This document shows, one piece after another, positions 24,688 to 33,259 of a DNA stretch of 64,000 nt. Both the position numbers and the translations under genes were made by a program. The notes below the pieces were generated by a model. That model had not been told where the DNA came from, searched no databases, and worked only from the letters and a program-made list of their open reading frames with translations. The stretch is taken from positions 4,795-68,794 of the forward strand of contig DASZNF010000068.1 in assembly GCA_035551355.1 (NCBI GenBank), written 5' to 3'. The stretch's first letter is position 1. The number at the start of each line of letters is the position of its first letter. Source of the DNA: DATATV01 sp035551355. Its GTDB lineage: Bacteria; Actinomycetota; Actinomycetes; Mycobacteriales; Pseudonocardiaceae.

Positions 24688-25467
24688 ATGACATTCGTGC
24701 GCTACCAGGTCGACGAGCGGGGCGTGGCCACGATCGCGCTGGACGATCCGGCCACCCGCAACGCGCTGACCGACGCGCTGCTGGACGAGCTGATCGAGCG
24801 CCTGGAGCAGGCCAGGGCCGACGACGCGGTGCGGCTGGTGGTGCTCACCTCCACCGACCGGAAGGTGTTCTCCAGCGGCGGCAACCTCAAGGCGTTCGCC
24901 GGGGACGAGCCGGTGGTGGCCAAATACGCCGGACTGGACCGGTTTCCCCGGCTGTACCGGCTGCTGGGCGGGCTGGGTAAGCCCTCGTTGTGCGCGGCCA
25001 ACGGGGACGTGCTGGCCGGCGCGTTCGGCCTGGCCCTGGCTTGCGATCTGATCGTGGCCCGGGAGGGGATTCGGTTCGGCTGCCCGGAGATCAACGTCGG
25101 GGTGTTCCCGTTCATGATCTCCGCGCTCATCTACCGCAGCGTGCCGCGGGCCAAGGCCAACGAGCTGATGATGACCGGCGAGCTGATCTCCGCGCAGCAG
25201 GCGCTGGAGCTGCACATCGTCAACCGGGTGGCGCCCGCGGCCGAATTCGACGCGGAAATCGACCGGTGGGCGGGCCGGATCGCCGGCCGGTCGCCGTTGC
25301 TCATGCGGTTGGGCAAGGACGCGCTGGACGCCACCCGGGACATGGCTCTGCCCGACGCGCTGGAGCACCTGCGCGGCCAGCTGGCGCTGGCCTTCACCAC
25401 CGAGGACCTGCGTGAGGGAGTGGCCGCGTTCCGGGAGAAGCGTGACCCGGTGTGGCAGCGCCGCTGA
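24688..25467 (+). CDS. Enoyl-CoA hydratase/isomerase family protein
   Basis: A 259-residue crotonase-fold protein. Oxyanion-hole segments are SSGGNLKAF and NGDVLAGAFGLALACDLI; the second acidic position reads GCPEINVGVFPFM, keeping one Glu, while the first Glu position (ELA in classical hydratases) is Gly-Leu. That favours isomerase or other chemistry over simple hydration. The C-terminus FREKRDPVW is standard. AGGAG 6 nt before ATG. Cotranscribed with the preceding MDR gene (18-bp gap) under the TetR operator. Confidence 0.85.
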   Translation: MTFVRYQVDERGVATIALDDPATRNALTDALLDELIERLEQARADDAVRLVVLTSTDRKVFSSGGNLKAFAGDEPVVAKYAGLDRFPRLYRLLGGLGKPSLCAANGDVLAGAFGLALACDLIVAREGIRFGCPEINVGVFPFMISALIYRSVPRAKANELMMTGELISAQQALELHIVNRVAPAAEFDAEIDRWAGRIAGRSPLLMRLGKDALDATRDMALPDALEHLRGQLALAFTTEDLREGVAAFREKRDPVWQRR

Positions 25468-25498
25468 TCGTTTGGGTCTGATGATGACCATTGCTTAT

Positions 25499-25511
25499 TT
25501 GGTCAGACCTA
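25499..25511. promoter_or_regulatory. FadR/GntR-type operator box 3
   Basis: TTGGTCAGACCTA with the conserved left flank CTTA, in the 116-bp gap before the AliA-like ligase. The core TGGTCAGACC fits the TGGTNNNACCA consensus with one final mismatch. Confidence 0.65.
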
Positions 25512-25583
25512 ATTACTCTGACGGCCAAAAGGGTGACGTCTGCGACGGCGTCCTCCCGGACGCGGTCAACGGGGTAGGTACTC

Positions 25584-27233
25584 ATGTCATTGGCGACAGT
25601 GCACGACCGGTTCTCGACCGAGCAGATCGAGACCTACTACGCGCAGGGACTGTGGCGGGACTACACGCTGTTCGGCGTGCTGGAGCAGCAGGCCGCGCAG
25701 CGCGCGGACAAGGTGTTCTTCACCGACTCCACCACGTCCTACACGTTCGCCGAACTGCGTGACGAATCGCTGCGGCTGGCCACCGGCCTGGTCCGCCGGG
25801 GCATCACCGCCGGTGACCGGGTCGCGGTGCAGATGCCCAACTGGACCGAGTTCGCGGTGATCGCCACGGCCCTGTCGCGCATCGGCGCGATCATCGTGCC
25901 GATCATGCCGATCTACCGGCGCGACGAGGTCAGCTACATCCTGGACAGCGCCGAGGTGCGTGCGGTGTTCACCGCGGGCACGTACCGCAAGTTCGACCAT
26001 GCCGCGATGTTCACCGAACTCGCCGCCGGTCCCGGAAGCCTGGAGCTGGTCGTGGTGCTGCGCGCCGAGCAGCGCCCGGCGGGCACGGTGGCCTACCCCG
26101 AACTGCTGGCCGACGTGGACGCCGACACCGCGGCCGCCGAGATCGGACCCGGAACCGGCCCGGACGACCCGTGGGTCATCGTGTTCTCCTCGGGCACCAC
26201 GTCCCGGCCCAAGGGCTGCCTGCACACGTTCAACACCATGGCCTGCGGTGCGCGCCTGCTGGGCAAGGGCTTCGGCTACACCGCCAACGACGTCCAGTTC
26301 GGGCCCTCGCCCATCACCCACACCACCGGCCTGGTCACCAGCGTGATCCTGCCGCTGATCCACGGCGGCGCCTCGCACGTGCAGGAGGCCTGGGAGCCCA
26401 AGGAGGGGCTGGCCCGGATCGCCAAGTTCGGCTGCACGATCTCGGTCACCGCGTCCACCTTCCTGCAGATGCTGCTGGACGCCTACGACCCGGACGCGCA
26501 CGACGCCAGCAGCATGCGGGTGTGGACCTGTGCCGGCGCACCGATCCCGGCCTCACTGGTGGAGTCCGCGCGGGTGGCGATCCCGGCGATGCAGGTGCTG
26601 AGCCTCTACGGGCGCACCGAGAACATCACCACCACCATGTGCACGATCGTCGACGACCCGGCCCGCTCACTGACCTCCGACGGCCGCGCCCTGCCCGGCC
26701 AGGAGGTAAGAATTCTCGACCTCGACGGCCAGGAGGTGCCGCACGGCACCGAGGGCGACATCTCGTATCGCGGTGCGATGAGCATGATCGAGTACATCAA
26801 CCAGCCCGAGGAGACCGCGGCGATGTTCACCGCCGACGGGTTCTCCCGGTCCGGCGACCTGGGCGTGATGGACGCCGACGGGTACGTGCGGGTCACCGGG
26901 CGGCTGAAGGACATCGTCATTCGCGGCGGGCTGAACATCAGCGTGCGGCAGGTGGAGGATCTGCTCGTCGCGCACGAGGCGGTGGCCGCGGTCGCGGTGG
27001 TCGGCATGCCCGACCGGAAGCTGGGCGAGCGGGTGTGCTGCTACCTGGTGCCGGCCGAGGGCGCCGAGCCGATGGGCATCGACGCGATGCGGGAGTACCT
27101 GCTGGGCCAGGGTCTGGCCATCCAGAAGGTGCCGGAGCGGGTGGAGATCGTCGAGGCGCTGCCCATGACGGCGACCGGGAAGATCCAGAAACACGTGCTG
27201 CGGGCGGACATCGCGGCCAAGCTGGAGGACTGA
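25584..27233 (+). CDS. Acyl-CoA ligase resembling cyclohexanecarboxylate-CoA ligase (AliA)
   Basis: A 549-residue AMP-binding ligase. P-loop VFSSGTTSRPKGCLH near residue 200, hinge GRLKDIVIRGGLNISVRQVE near 440, Lys motif TATGKIQKHVLR near 530. The N-terminal GLWRDYTL, VQMPNW and IIVPIMPIYRRDEVSYIL segments recall AliA and related cyclohexanecarboxylate ligases as I remember them; 2,3-dihydroxybenzoate-type ligases are less likely. Its promoter has a TGGTNNNACCA box. Together with the BadH/BadI/BadK-like genes downstream it points to activation of an alicyclic acid, but the specificity is inference. Confidence 0.85.
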   Translation: MSLATVHDRFSTEQIETYYAQGLWRDYTLFGVLEQQAAQRADKVFFTDSTTSYTFAELRDESLRLATGLVRRGITAGDRVAVQMPNWTEFAVIATALSRIGAIIVPIMPIYRRDEVSYILDSAEVRAVFTAGTYRKFDHAAMFTELAAGPGSLELVVVLRAEQRPAGTVAYPELLADVDADTAAAEIGPGTGPDDPWVIVFSSGTTSRPKGCLHTFNTMACGARLLGKGFGYTANDVQFGPSPITHTTGLVTSVILPLIHGGASHVQEAWEPKEGLARIAKFGCTISVTASTFLQMLLDAYDPDAHDASSMRVWTCAGAPIPASLVESARVAIPAMQVLSLYGRTENITTTMCTIVDDPARSLTSDGRALPGQEVRILDLDGQEVPHGTEGDISYRGAMSMIEYINQPEETAAMFTADGFSRSGDLGVMDADGYVRVTGRLKDIVIRGGLNISVRQVEDLLVAHEAVAAVAVVGMPDRKLGERVCCYLVPAEGAEPMGIDAMREYLLGQGLAIQKVPERVEIVEALPMTATGKIQKHVLRADIAAKLED

Positions 27234-27239
27234 GCCCGC

Positions 27240-27270
27240 GCGGGGCGCGTCGTGCACCGGCGCGCCCCGC
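27240..27270. terminator. GC-rich hairpin between convergent genes
   Basis: GCGGGGCGCG (27240-27249) pairs with CGCGCCCCGC (27261-27270) across an 11-nt loop in the 47-bp gap between the ligase and MaoC genes. No T-run. Probable two-way terminator. Confidence 0.6.
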
Positions 27271-27280
27271 GGGTTCACGA

Positions 27281-27688
27281 TCAGGAGTCGGGCAGCAGCA
27301 CCGTTGCCCGGCCGGACAGAACCGTCCTGTCCGGACACTGGGCGGTCAGTTCCAGTTCGGTGGTGCGCCCCTCGTCGGACGGCTGGACGGAGATGACCTC
27401 GCCGGACAGTTCCACGGTGTCGCCGATCGACAGGGGCGACGTGAAACGCACGTGATAGGCGCGCAGGTTCTGCACTCCGCACCAGTCGGTCAGCCAGGCC
27501 GCGAGCAGACCGGCGGTGAACTGTCCCATCGCGATCGGCCGGTCGAACCCGGCCGCCCGGGCGGCGTCGGGATCGTGGTGCAGCGGGTTGAAATCCCCGC
27601 CCGCACCGGCGAAGCGCACGATGTCGGTCTGGGTGAGCGGGCCGATGGTGCGCGGCGCGGGCCGGTGACCGACCTCGATGCCACTCAC
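27281..27688 (-). CDS. MaoC-family hydratase, catalytic-type subunit
   Basis: A 135-residue single hot-dog protein of the MaoC/(R)-enoyl-CoA hydratase 2 family. The hydratase signature is seen at RFAGAGGDFNPLHHDPDAA near residues 25-43 with the Asp and His of the catalytic dyad, then DRPIAMGQFTAGLL. GTG start overlaps the upstream stop (GTGA), coupling it to the second MaoC gene. With that partner it resembles mycobacterial two-subunit hydratases such as HadAB or the igr-operon MaoC pair, where one subunit carries the catalytic residues. Confidence 0.85.
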   Translation of the reverse strand: MSGIEVGHRPAPRTIGPLTQTDIVRFAGAGGDFNPLHHDPDAARAAGFDRPIAMGQFTAGLLAAWLTDWCGVQNLRAYHVRFTSPLSIGDTVELSGEVISVQPSDEGRTTELELTAQCPDRTVLSGRATVLLPDS

Positions 27689-28122
27689 GCCTGGCCCCGC
27701 TCGATCAGGACTTCCCGTTGCCGCACGGCGATTTCCCCGTCCTGGTCGGTGAATTCGGTCTCCAGGGTCACCAGCCGCATCCGGCCGCCCCGGCGGCCCT
27801 CCCGGGTCTCGTCGGCGACGACCCGGCGGATGCCGGTCAGCGTGTCCCCGGCCCGCAGGGGACGGGCGTAGTGCCAGTCCACCGAGCCGACCACGACCCG
27901 GGTGCGGTCCAGGCCCAGCGCGGCGGTGAACTTCTCCTGGTCGCGGTGCTGCCCGGCGACCACGACATGGGTTGCGGTGGCCAGCACGCCGGTGCCGCCC
28001 TCGGCGGCCGGGTCGCGGTGTGCCGGGTCCTGGGCGTGGGTGGCGCGGGCGAACTCCAGGATCTTGCCGCGCTCCACGTCGAAGCCGACCCGGTCGACCT
28101 CGACGCCGATGAGATCTTCCAT
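27685..28122 (-). CDS. MaoC-like N-terminal domain protein, partner subunit
   Basis: A 145-residue hot-dog protein lacking the D-x4-H hydratase signature of its partner. The segments GVEVDRVGFDVERGKILEFARAT and VVGSVDWHYARPLRAGDTL are typical of the N-terminal domain of FAS1-type dehydratases. It is probably the substrate-binding half of a heteromeric enoyl-CoA hydratase with the downstream gene. ATG at 28122 has AAGGAG 5-6 nt upstream. Divergent from an acyl-CoA dehydrogenase with a shared regulatory box in between. Confidence 0.82.
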   Translation of the reverse strand: MEDLIGVEVDRVGFDVERGKILEFARATHAQDPAHRDPAAEGGTGVLATATHVVVAGQHRDQEKFTAALGLDRTRVVVGSVDWHYARPLRAGDTLTGIRRVVADETREGRRGGRMRLVTLETEFTDQDGEIAVRQREVLIERGQA

Positions 28123-28135
28123 ACCGTCTCCTTAT

Positions 28136-28148
28136 TTGGTCTGACCTA
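28136..28148. promoter_or_regulatory. FadR/GntR-type operator box 4
   Basis: TTGGTCTGACCTA, flanked by CTTA on the left, lies in the 62-bp divergent promoter of the MaoC pair and the acyl-CoA dehydrogenase. TATACT (28147-28152), a near-consensus -10 for the plus-strand gene, overlaps its right end, so binding should block RNA polymerase. A second weak dyad around GTTCGAAC follows. Confidence 0.7.
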
Positions 28149-28184
28149 TACTACAGTTCGAACCATATTCACGAGGTGGTGACG

Positions 28185-29360
28185 ATGGACCTGGCCGACA
28201 CGCCCGAGGAAGCGCGGTTCCGGGAGGAGCTGCGGACCTGGCTGGACAAAAACCTGCCGCGGCTGCCCTGGCCCGAGCCCAGCGACCTGGCCGAGAAGGC
28301 GCCGTTCTGGCGGCAGTGGCAGCGGCTGCTGTTCGACGCCGGTTACGCCGGCCTGACCTGGGCCCGCGAGTACGGCGGCCAGGGCCTGGATGAGCGGCTG
28401 CGGGCCGTCTTCGGGGAGGAGTGCGACCGCGCCGGCGCCCCCGACCGCCTCAACACCATCGGCGAGGACTTCGCCGGGCCGACCATCGCCCACTTCGGCG
28501 CCGACGAGCAGAAAAGCCGCTACCTGCGGCCGATCCTCACCGGCGAGGAGATCTGGTGCCAGCTGTTCTCCGAACCGGAGTCCGGCTCGGACCTGGCCTC
28601 GCTGCGCACCAGGGCGAGGAAGGTCGAGGGCGGCTGGCGCATCCAGGGCCAGAAGATCTGGACCAGCCGGGCCCAGCTGGCCGCGCACGCCATCCTGCTG
28701 GCCCGCACCGGTGGCGGGGAACGCCACCGCGGCATCACCTACTTCCTGCTGCCCATGGACAGCCCCGGCGTCACCGTGCGGCCGCTGGCCCACATGCTCG
28801 GCGAGGCCGAGTTCAACGAGGTGTTCCTGGACGACGTGTTCCTGCCCGACGCCGCGGTGGTCGGCGCGGTGGACGGCGGCTGGAAGGTCGCCATGGGCAC
28901 GCTGGCCTTCGAGCGGGTGGCCATCGCCACCGGCCGGGTCAACACCACCAAAGCCGTCGAGGACCTGATCGCCGAGGTGCGCGGCCTGCACACCACCGAG
29001 GGCGCGCCGCTGGGCGCCGACCCGCACGTGCGCCGCGAACTGGCCGATCTGTGGGGCCGGGCGCTGGTGCACCGGGCGATCAGCCAGCGGGTGATCACCG
29101 GCGCGGCCGCCGACGGCCCGCCCGGACCGGTCACCTCCATCGGCAAGCTCTACTTCTGCCCACTGGTGGAGGATCTCGCCGATTTCCGGCTGTCCCTGGA
29201 ACCGCTGGCCGACCAGTTCGACCTCGACGACGACCATCCCGGGGCCCGGCGCTGGCTGCGGCTGGCCAACCAGGCCCGCGGCACCGCCATCGCCGGCGGC
29301 TCGACCTTCATCCAGCGAAACATCGTCGCCGAGCGGATTCTCGGCCTGCCGAGGAGCTGA
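28185..29360 (+). CDS. Acyl-CoA dehydrogenase (FadE type)
   Basis: A 391-residue acyl-CoA dehydrogenase. QLFSEPESGSDLASLRTRA and WRIQGQKIWTSRAQ mark the flavin/substrate core, MLGEAEFNEVFLDDVFLPD the middle beta domain, and GGSTFIQRNIVAERILGLPR the end; this last stretch has Phe where relatives usually have a Glu in GGTxEIQ. ATG at 28185 with GAGGTGG upstream. It is followed after 1 bp by a ligase gene. The layout with a second short dehydrogenase gene nearby (32146) recalls the heteromeric alpha2beta2 dehydrogenases of actinobacterial steroid side-chain breakdown. Confidence 0.9.
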   Translation: MDLADTPEEARFREELRTWLDKNLPRLPWPEPSDLAEKAPFWRQWQRLLFDAGYAGLTWAREYGGQGLDERLRAVFGEECDRAGAPDRLNTIGEDFAGPTIAHFGADEQKSRYLRPILTGEEIWCQLFSEPESGSDLASLRTRARKVEGGWRIQGQKIWTSRAQLAAHAILLARTGGGERHRGITYFLLPMDSPGVTVRPLAHMLGEAEFNEVFLDDVFLPDAAVVGAVDGGWKVAMGTLAFERVAIATGRVNTTKAVEDLIAEVRGLHTTEGAPLGADPHVRRELADLWGRALVHRAISQRVITGAAADGPPGPVTSIGKLYFCPLVEDLADFRLSLEPLADQFDLDDDHPGARRWLRLANQARGTAIAGGSTFIQRNIVAERILGLPRS

Positions 29361-29361
29361 C

Positions 29362-31305
29362 ATGACCTACACCTGGCACCCCTCGCCGGACTACCTGGAG
29401 CACTCCAACGTCGCCCGGCTGATGCGCACCCTGGGGGTGAGCACCGCCGACGAACTGCGGGCCCGCTCGGTGGCCGGCATCGGCGCGTTCTGGGACACCG
29501 TGGTCACCGATCTGGGCATCCCGTTCCGCACGCCCTACCGCCAGGCCGTGGACCTCTCCGGCGGCATCGAATACCCCGAGTGGTTCGTCGGCGGCGGCAT
29601 CAACATCGCCGACGCCTGCCTGACCCGGTGGGCCAAGACCACGCCCGAGAACGTCGCGGTGGTCGGCGAGTCCGAGGACGGCGCGGTGGAGCGGTTGACC
29701 TACGCGCAGCTGGCCGAAGAGGTGGCGCGGGCCCGGGCCGGGCTGCGGGCCGCCGGCATCGGCGAGGGCGACGCGGTGGCCATCTACCTGCCGATGATCG
29801 TGCCCGCCGTGGTGGCGATGTACGCGGTGGCCAGCATCGGGGCGATGGTGGTGCCGCTGTTCTCCGGGTTCGCGCCCGGCGCCATCGCCGCGCGGCTGCG
29901 CGACGCCGACGTGGCCGCGGTGATCACCGCCGACGGCACGGTGCGCCGGGGCAAACCGGTCGGTCTGGCCGACCAGCTGGCCAAGGCGTTGCCCGACGCG
30001 CCAAGCGTGCGCCTGGTCGTCGTGGTGGACAACCTCGGCAGCGGCGAAACCGTTGCCGCGTCAGGGGTTGCCACGATGTCGTGGGACGAGTTGCGCGCCG
30101 GGCAACCCGATGACCGAGTCGAGCCGACTGCCGCCAACGACGTGCTGCTGTTGGCCTACACCTCGGGTACCACCGGCAAACCCAAGGGCGCGGTGCACAC
30201 TCACGCCGGGTTCCTGCTCAAGACGGCCAGCGAGGTCGCCTACGGCTTCGAGATCACCCCGGGCCGCACGTTCTGCTGGATCACCGACATGGGCTGGATC
30301 ATGGGCCCGTTGTCGGTGTTCGGCACGCACGCCTGCGGCGGCACGCTGCTGCTCTACGAGGGCACCCCGAACACGCCGGACAACGGCCGGTTGTGGCGAC
30401 TGGTGGCGCGCCACCGGATCAGCATGCTGGGGGTGTCCCCGACGCTCATCCGGACCCTGCGCGCGGCCGATCTCACCCCGCCCACGGAGGACCTGTCCTC
30501 GGTGCGGACGATCGGCTCGACCGGCGAGCCGTGGGACCCGGAATCCTACGAATGGCTGGCCCGGGACATGTTCGGCGGCCGGGTGCCGGTCATCAACTTC
30601 TCCGGTGGCACCGAGGTCGGCGGCTCGTTCCTGTGCCCCTACCCGGTGGAGGACATCCGTAGCTGCTCGCTGGGCGGCCCGGCGCTGGGCATGGACGTCG
30701 ACGTGGTCGACGACGCCGGGGCCCCGCTGCGCGGCAGGGTGGGGGAGCTGGTGTGCCGGCAGCCCTGGCCGGCGATGACCCGCGGCGTGTGGCGCGACGA
30801 CGCCCGCTACCGCGAGGCCTACTGGTCGACCTTCCCGGGGATGTGGCGGCACGGCGATTATGCGCTGATCGACGACGAGGGTGGCTGGTTCGTGCTCGGC
30901 CGCTCCGACGACGCGATGAACGTGGCGGGCAAGCGAGTCGCGCCCGCCGAGATCGAGTCGGTGCTGGCCGTGGACGCGGCGGTGGCCGAATCGGCGGTGG
31001 TCGGCGTGCCCGACCCGAAGAAGGGCGAGGCGGTGTGGGCGTTCTGGGTCGCCCGCGCCGGTCTGGCCGACACCGACGAGGAGGTGGCGGCGCGGCTGCG
31101 CGCCTCGGTGGCCGGGCAGCTGGGCAAGCCGTTCGCGCCGGCCCAGGTGGTGCGGGTGGCCGCGCTGCCCAAGACTCGCTCGGCGAAGATCCTGCGCCGG
31201 GCGGTGCGGGCCGCGGTGCTGGACGCCGATCCCGGGGACCTGTCCGGCGCGGAGAACCCGGAGACGGTCGACGAGATCCGCCTGCAGGTCAAGGGGTTGC
31301 GGTGA
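29362..31305 (+). CDS. Acetyl-CoA-synthetase-like acyl-CoA ligase
   Basis: A 647-residue ligase with an ACS-type N-terminal extension (LEHSNVARLMRTLGV) and the P-loop LAYTSGTTGKPKGAVH near residue 263. ITDMGWIMGP, NFSGGTEVGGSF, the hinge GRSDDAMNVAGKRVAPAEIE near 515 and the Lys segment LPKTRSAKILRR near 605 follow. This class usually activates short or branched acids such as acetate, acetoacetate or medium-chain acids. Starts 1 bp after the acyl-CoA dehydrogenase stop, so the two form an operon under box 4. Ends 4 bp before the convergent GntR gene. Confidence 0.88.
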   Translation: MTYTWHPSPDYLEHSNVARLMRTLGVSTADELRARSVAGIGAFWDTVVTDLGIPFRTPYRQAVDLSGGIEYPEWFVGGGINIADACLTRWAKTTPENVAVVGESEDGAVERLTYAQLAEEVARARAGLRAAGIGEGDAVAIYLPMIVPAVVAMYAVASIGAMVVPLFSGFAPGAIAARLRDADVAAVITADGTVRRGKPVGLADQLAKALPDAPSVRLVVVVDNLGSGETVAASGVATMSWDELRAGQPDDRVEPTAANDVLLLAYTSGTTGKPKGAVHTHAGFLLKTASEVAYGFEITPGRTFCWITDMGWIMGPLSVFGTHACGGTLLLYEGTPNTPDNGRLWRLVARHRISMLGVSPTLIRTLRAADLTPPTEDLSSVRTIGSTGEPWDPESYEWLARDMFGGRVPVINFSGGTEVGGSFLCPYPVEDIRSCSLGGPALGMDVDVVDDAGAPLRGRVGELVCRQPWPAMTRGVWRDDARYREAYWSTFPGMWRHGDYALIDDEGGWFVLGRSDDAMNVAGKRVAPAEIESVLAVDAAVAESAVVGVPDPKKGEAVWAFWVARAGLADTDEEVAARLRASVAGQLGKPFAPAQVVRVAALPKTRSAKILRRAVRAAVLDADPGDLSGAENPETVDEIRLQVKGLR

Positions 31306-31309
31306 GCAC

Positions 31310-32083
31310 TCAGCCCTCCGGCAGGTCGATCTTGGTGCGTTCCTCGAACTTGACTACCGCCTCGGCGTACGAGTGCACGTGCCGCTTCATCCGCCGCACG
31401 GCCGCGTCGGCGTCGGAGTTGCGGATGGCCGTGGTGATCGAGCGGTGCGCCTTGGCGGTGGTCAACCGGACGTCCGTGTTGATGAAGCCCTGGTTGTCGG
31501 TGGAGGTGTAGATGGCCCGGGACAACGCGAGCATGAAGCCGGTGAGCAGTTCGTTGTGGCTGGCGACGGCCACGCCGACGTGCCAGTCCACATTGGCCTG
31601 CAGGAACGCGGCCAGGGAACCGGACTTGTCGGAGAGTGACTCGTTCGCCCGCTCCAGCGTGTCCAGGTCGGCCTCGGTGCGGTATTTCGCGGCCAGCTGC
31701 GCGCACGCGGGCTCGATGGCCTCACGGGTTTCCAGCAACGCCGCCAGGCGGATCTGCCGGCCACGGATGAGCAGGTCGACCGAACTGGCAATGGATTCGC
31801 CATCGGGGTGCTGCACGAATGCGCCGCCCGAGCGACCGGTTTTGATCCGCACCAGTCCCTGTACTTCCAGGATGCGCAGTGCTTCCCGGACCGTGGCGCG
31901 GCTCATGTTGGTCTGGGTGACCAAATCCCGTTCGGTCGGGAGCGCGGTGCCCTCGGGGAACTCACCGCGCAGAATGCGTTCGCGCATGTCCTCGGCGAGC
32001 ACATCGGATGCCTTCGGGACCTGCACCGGGGAGAGCTGCACCTGCTGCCGTGCGGTCACGGTCGGCTCCATTCGGTCTGTCAC
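31310..32083 (-). CDS. GntR-family regulator with FCD (FadR-type) domain
   Basis: A 257-residue FadR-subfamily GntR regulator. The winged helix near residues 30-90 contains LPTERDLVTQTNMSRATVRE and ALRILEVQGLVRI. The C-terminal all-helical FCD domain includes VDWHVGVAVASHNELL and MKRHVHSYAEAVVKFEER, with Asp/His positions that bind metal in this group. Members bind TGGTNNNACCA palindromes, and this window has eight good copies, one at its own divergent promoter, so it is the best candidate for the shared control protein. GTG at 32083 or ATG at 32071 may be the start; neither has a clear ribosome site. Confidence 0.9.
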   Translation of the reverse strand: MTDRMEPTVTARQQVQLSPVQVPKASDVLAEDMRERILRGEFPEGTALPTERDLVTQTNMSRATVREALRILEVQGLVRIKTGRSGGAFVQHPDGESIASSVDLLIRGRQIRLAALLETREAIEPACAQLAAKYRTEADLDTLERANESLSDKSGSLAAFLQANVDWHVGVAVASHNELLTGFMLALSRAIYTSTDNQGFINTDVRLTTAKAHRSITTAIRNSDADAAVRRMKRHVHSYAEAVVKFEERTKIDLPEG

Positions 32084-32107
32084 TTCACTAATTATCCCAG
32101 CGTTTAT

Positions 32108-32120
32108 TCGGTCATACCCA
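32108..32120. promoter_or_regulatory. FadR/GntR-type operator box 5 (autoregulatory)
   Basis: TCGGTCATACCCA, core GGTCATACC, lies in the 62-bp divergent promoter between the GntR gene and the acyl-CoA dehydrogenase at 32146. It is the most diverged of the clear boxes, as is common for autoregulation sites. Confidence 0.55.
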
Positions 32121-32145
32121 ATCTAACAGGAGGGGAAGGCGAACC

Positions 32146-33213
32146 GTGCACTGGAAGCTGTCCGATGAGCAGAATGCCTACCAGGAGGCGTTTCGGGACT
32201 GGCTGGCCGGGGTGGCGCCGCTCTCGATCATCCGCGGCTGGCTGGACTCCGATGATGTCTCGGCCTTCGAATCCCGCTTCGTCGCCGACGACTGGGCGGG
32301 GGTCGGCGTAGCCGAATCGCTGCGCGGGCAGGGCGGTGGCCTGGTGGAACTGGCGCTCACCGCCGAGGAGCTGGCCCGCGCGGCCGCGCCCTCGGCCACC
32401 TGGCTGGCCACGGTGCTGGCGGTTCCGGCGCTGGCCGGCCGCGCCGATCTGCTGGCGGCGACGTTCGGCGGCGAGACCGTGGCGTTGCTGGTGCCCGCCG
32501 ACGTGATTCCGGACACCGCGGCGCCCCTGACGGTCGACGCGTCCGGTGCGATCACCGGCGCCGTGCCGCGCGTGCTTGCCGGAGGCACCGCGCGCCGGTT
32601 CGTGGTTCCGGCACGCGAGCGGGGCGAGCTCGTGTTGCGCCTGGTGGATGCTCAGGACGACGGCGTGCGGCGGACCCGGCGGCGGCTGCTGGACCGCACC
32701 CGGTCGATCGCGGATGTGGTCCTGGACGCCGCCGCGTCCGAACCGTTGTCCGTGGACGGCACGCAGGTGCTGCGCGACGCGGCGGCGCGCGCCGCGGTGC
32801 TGGTGGCCGCCGACGCGCTCGGCGCGACGGCCCGGATGCTTGAGCTCGCGGTCGAGTACAGCAAGCAGCGCAAGCAGTTCGGGGTGCTGATCGGTTCGTT
32901 CCAGGCGGTCAAGCACGCCGCCGCGATGATGCTGGTCGACGTCGAGGCCGCGCGGTCGGTGGTGTACTTCGCCGCCGCGTCGGTGGCGGGTGCTGATCCG
33001 GATGCTCTGCTGCATGCCGCGGCGGCCAAGGCGCAGGTGACCGCGGCGGGGGTTCGGGACGCGGACAGTGCGCTGACCCTGCACGGGGCCATCGGCTACA
33101 CCTGGGAGCACGACCTGCACCTGTTCTACAAGCGGGCCAAGCTCGACGAACAGCTGTGCGGCGCGCCGGGGAAATGGAACGACCTGATCGCGGACGGACT
33201 CGCCCTGGTCTAG
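32146..33213 (+). CDS. Short acyl-CoA dehydrogenase-like subunit
   Basis: A 355-residue member of the family, shorter than the usual 380-400. The middle region is degenerate: the SEPxxGSD flavin/substrate motif is not seen. The C-terminal half is conserved (EYSKQRKQFGVLIGSFQAVKH, LTLHGAIGYTWEHDLHLFYK). After the YKRA region the usual (Y)EGT Glu motif is replaced by EQLCGAPGKW. This matches the partner subunits of heteromeric dehydrogenases known from mycobacterial cholesterol catabolism, so it may pair with the protein from 28185 or 33260. Divergent from the GntR gene. Confidence 0.85.
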   Translation: MHWKLSDEQNAYQEAFRDWLAGVAPLSIIRGWLDSDDVSAFESRFVADDWAGVGVAESLRGQGGGLVELALTAEELARAAAPSATWLATVLAVPALAGRADLLAATFGGETVALLVPADVIPDTAAPLTVDASGAITGAVPRVLAGGTARRFVVPARERGELVLRLVDAQDDGVRRTRRRLLDRTRSIADVVLDAAASEPLSVDGTQVLRDAAARAAVLVAADALGATARMLELAVEYSKQRKQFGVLIGSFQAVKHAAAMMLVDVEAARSVVYFAAASVAGADPDALLHAAAAKAQVTAAGVRDADSALTLHGAIGYTWEHDLHLFYKRAKLDEQLCGAPGKWNDLIADGLALV

Positions 33214-33217
33214 TTAT

Positions 33218-33230
33218 TTGGTCAGGCCAT
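33218..33230. promoter_or_regulatory. FadR/GntR-type operator box 6
   Basis: TTGGTCAGGCCAT, identical to box 2, begins 5 bp after the stop of the preceding gene and 30 bp before the next start. A TATGGT hexamer follows directly. It marks a separate promoter for the long operon that runs to 46025. Confidence 0.7.
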
Positions 33231-33259
33231 TTGGTATGGTCGTGGCAAAACCGGGAAGG